64,000 nucleotides of DNA from Rhodopirellula halodulae (lineage in GTDB: Bacteria > Planctomycetota > Planctomycetia > Pirellulales > Pirellulaceae), in assembly GCF_020966775.1 (NCBI RefSeq), contig NZ_JAJKFV010000004.1, positions 124,001-188,000 on the forward strand, given 5' to 3'. Shown piece by piece: positions 61,729 to 64,000 of this stretch (the stretch's first letter is position 1; the number at the start of each line of letters is the position of its first letter). Position numbers and translations under genes: made by a program. The notes beneath the pieces were generated by a model. The model worked only from the letters and a program-made list of their open reading frames with translations. It had not been told where the DNA came from and did not search any database.

Positions 61729-63539
61729 CGCAACGTCCCCGGCATGCGGTCGTGAACTACGCTTGAAAAATACAGCAGACGTTCGAGGTACTCGCCGGCG
61801 GCAAGCACCAGGCCACCCACCATTGCGATTCCCGCGAGCATCCAGTTGGAACTGCTAACACCCACCAAAACGGAAAGTGCGAGCAGCCCCACGCCGACCC
61901 ATCCACAGACGAGTCGAGCTTTGCTCAAAGATTGAAGATGCTGACGAACGAGTCGCTGACTACGACGATCCCAAGCATCGTTGCCATCCACCGATTCGCG
62001 GCGAAGCAAGATGTGATGTTCCCAAACCAACTTGGCCGCAGCCAACGCGATCGCGGTGCCGAGCAAGCCGCCGGCGATCGCGACCTGTTGCGAGGTGGCC
62101 GCGAGCACCACGCCGAATGCGAGTAGACCGCCGATCACCGTCGTGCCACCAAATCGCATCAATGTTCGGTTCATCCGCCAAAGCGTTCGTTGCGTGGCGA
62201 TGTAAATCATGGCACTGCTGAAAAGGCCAGCTAAACCAAACACAATGGCACCGACGAGCAACACCGGTGCGGCCCAATCGGGAATCACCAACCATTCGGG
62301 CAGTGAAAGCGACTCGGGCAACATCGGTGCGATGACCGGCAACCAGAGCACGCCCATCGCCAAGGAGAGCAAACCCACAAATTTGCCCAGCAAGACGGCT
62401 TCACGACTGAGCCACGATGTACGCAGTCCCAAAAAGATTCGCCAAGATCGCAGTGGTTGTCCCAGGTGCAGTGGAGCCAGGTTCATCCCGACCATCGAAA
62501 TGCCCCAAGCCACTGTGGCGGTCCAACGCGTGGTTTCTAAATTCAGGCCTTCGCCCGATATCGCCCCTAGCACCGCGACCACGCGCTCGCACACCAACAT
62601 GCCGACACCGATTTGCGTAGCAATCAGCAAAGCGGCCAGCGGCCAGTGATCTTCTGCGGGTTCGTCGATCTCGTGATCTTGTGCAATTCCTTCGAATCGT
62701 TTGTTCGGATCCGAGCTGTGGAAGGTGGTGGTGGGGCGAGTGATCGATGAAAGCGGAGCACCGCTCACCAACCGTTCTCGCACGTCGGGCGCCCCAACCT
62801 GTTGTTCAACAATCTGAATCGAGATGGCTTCGTTGGGGCACGACTGCACGCAGGCGGGTGCTTCGCCGACGGACAGGCGTTGATGACACATGTCGCATTT
62901 GCGAACGATACCCAAGCGTTTGCTGTACTTGGGCACTTCATACGGGCACATCATTGTGCAGTATTTGCACCCGATGCATTGGTCGTCCAAGTGGCGAACG
63001 ATGCCGGTTTCCGGGTCTTTGTCGTAGGCTTTCACCGGGCAACCATTCAGACAACCGGGGTCTTCGCAGTGATGACAAGCCGTCGTGACGTGCTGGACAC
63101 CGATCGCGATGGGAAGCGACGTGGTGGCGGTCTCCGCGGATGGTTCCCCAACCACCAACGTACCAACGCGACGCCAGCTTTCGGTTTCGTCCAAACCGTT
63201 CATCGTATGACACGCGACGACGCAAGCTTTGCAGCCGCTGCACGTGTCCAGGTCCACATTGAATGCGTACTGCTGGCCCGGACCTGGTGGACTGGCCGGC
63301 ATCAGCTTGCTGTAGTAGCGGGCCTGTGCCGGGGCATCAATCAGGTGCGCTTCCTCATCCTCAGTCTCATGAACCGAAGCAAATTCTTCCACCGCGGTCA
63401 ACGTTTGCTGTTCTTTGAGCAGCATCGAGACCAAGTCGAACGAGTCGCCTTGTCCGTCCAGCGGCAAACCCGCAGCGGGTGAACCATTGGCCCCGGCTGT
63501 CACGGCGACATTCGTTTCGGTGGGAAGTAGACTGGACAT
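61725..63539 (-). CDS. Fused DmsB-type ferredoxin and DmsC-type membrane anchor
   Basis: 604 residues. Residues 90-265 hold a DmsB-like subunit with four Cys clusters ([12 protein letters not shown] at 100-111, [34 protein letters not shown] with CVQSCP). Residues about 300-600 form a DmsC-like anchor with eight or nine membrane helices ([38 protein letters not shown] and others). Fusing the two subunits is unusual. It presumably takes electrons from quinol and passes them to NasA. It starts three bases after the GAF gene stop and overlaps nasA, so all are one operon. Confidence 0.88.
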   Translation of the reverse strand: MSSLLPTETNVAVTAGANGSPAAGLPLDGQGDSFDLVSMLLKEQQTLTAVEEFASVHETEDEEAHLIDAPAQARYYSKLMPASPPGPGQQYAFNVDLDTCSGCKACVVACHTMNGLDETESWRRVGTLVVGEPSAETATTSLPIAIGVQHVTTACHHCEDPGCLNGCPVKAYDKDPETGIVRHLDDQCIGCKYCTMMCPYEVPKYSKRLGIVRKCDMCHQRLSVGEAPACVQSCPNEAISIQIVEQQVGAPDVRERLVSGAPLSSITRPTTTFHSSDPNKRFEGIAQDHEIDEPAEDHWPLAALLIATQIGVGMLVCERVVAVLGAISGEGLNLETTRWTATVAWGISMVGMNLAPLHLGQPLRSWRIFLGLRTSWLSREAVLLGKFVGLLSLAMGVLWLPVIAPMLPESLSLPEWLVIPDWAAPVLLVGAIVFGLAGLFSSAMIYIATQRTLWRMNRTLMRFGGTTVIGGLLAFGVVLAATSQQVAIAGGLLGTAIALAAAKLVWEHHILLRRESVDGNDAWDRRSQRLVRQHLQSLSKARLVCGWVGVGLLALSVLVGVSSSNWMLAGIAMVGGLVLAAGEYLERLLYFSSVVHDRMPGTLR

Positions 63540-63542
63540 GGA

Positions 63543-64000
63543 TCAGAACATCAACAAAGTGATGGAGCTGAGAACGGTTCCGTCAAAGAATGGAATCGCC
63601 AATCCCGCGGTCGGGCATGGCAAGGCTTTGTCCGCAGGTCGGGTCAACAGCAACGCAGCCATGTCTTCGATCAACACGGTTCGTTGATTCTGGGTGACCA
63701 ACCCGAGGATGCCGGTGTTCGTGGGAACCTTGGTGCCAACGTCCAACCGAAACGCTTTTTCAACGTCGCCGTAAGCCTGGCTGGTCAGTTCGCATTCCGA
63801 ATCGTTGACTTTCCAAACTTCCATCGCCCGAGCCATGGGCGTTTTCCTGGACTGGATCAGCACCGCGGTCGAGAGGAACTGATCCGAAAAGATCGGCACT
63901 CCCAACGCGGAATTCAGCAAGTCCGCCGAAGCACCCGCGGCTCGCAGAAACCCCATGTGATTCGCCAAGTCGTCTTGGACGAGAGCGATCTCGCGATCCC
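63543..64000 (-). CDS. GAF-domain protein, N-terminus beyond the window
   Basis: The frame is open to the right edge, so only the last ~152 residues are seen; TTG (63968) and ATG (63956) codons inside are unlikely starts. The segment is a GAF domain: LSTAVLIQSRKTP, MEVWKVNDSECELTSQAYGDVEKAF, GILGLVTQNQRTVLIEDMAAL and GLAIPFFDGTVLSSITLLMF. No DNA-binding part is visible. As first known gene of the nitrate operon it may sense nitrate, nitric oxide or redox state, but this rests on position only. Confidence 0.75.
   Translation of the reverse strand, partial: DREIALVQDDLANHMGFLRAAGASADLLNSALGVPIFSDQFLSTAVLIQSRKTPMARAMEVWKVNDSECELTSQAYGDVEKAFRLDVGTKVPTNTGILGLVTQNQRTVLIEDMAALLLTRPADKALPCPTAGLAIPFFDGTVLSSITLLMF

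Overview
The window looks like chromosomal DNA of a marine planctomycete close to Rhodopirellula. This is inferred from gene content: two sulfatases, a DUF1552/DUF1592 secreted pair, a DUF1080 protein, and a dockerin-bearing peroxidase with the planctomycete LExRKLLA-type N-terminus. Many genes also lack a Shine-Dalgarno sequence, and several have pyrimidine-rich leaders. I see no rRNA, tRNA, CRISPR array, prophage or insertion sequence.

Layout. 0-3 kb: the end of an unknown gene and a fused NapH/NapG-like polyferredoxin. 3-10.6 kb: stress-type genes (ABM monooxygenase, secreted His-rich protein, Csp-like copper storage protein, alpha/beta hydrolase, EcsC, AI-2E permease, Mx peptidase). 10.6-20.3 kb: a complete minus-strand chemotaxis cluster (cheA, cheW, a soluble four-PAS receptor, a receiver, cheB, cheR, cheX-like, cheY, cheX), with a B12-domain regulator divergent from cheA. 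22-34.3 kb: exported proteins (peroxidase, two sulfatases, ankyrin protein, DUF1552, DUF1592 cytochrome-like, DUF1080). 34.6-40.7 kb: phosphoketolase, an atypical acetate kinase, a CYTH-like protein, a CHAD protein and ExoD. 40.9-44.6 kb: an ECF42-type sigma factor with YCII/DGPF and DUF1579 genes. 45-55.9 kb: GH13 branching-type enzyme, CinA-like protein, EboE, PdxJ, DnaE2 and a Dus enzyme. 56-64 kb: a minus-strand nitrate assimilation operon (GAF protein, DmsB-DmsC fusion, nitrate reductase, nitrite reductase, Fe-S flavoprotein reductase) that runs off the right edge.

Two observations stand out. First, near-perfect sigma-54 promoters (TGGYAC-N5-TTGC) lie in front of unrelated stress-type genes: the copper storage protein, the small protein/hydrolase operon, AI-2E, and a divergent pair at 45.1 kb. 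Weaker candidates precede EcsC and ExoD. Together they suggest a dispersed sigma-54 regulon. Second, the phosphoketolase is coupled to an acetate kinase that keeps its acetyl-phosphate-site residues but has lost the GIGEN nucleotide loop. It sits next to CYTH-like and CHAD genes, which suggests an acetyl-phosphate/(poly)phosphate module.

All family assignments come from reading motifs by eye; no database search was run.
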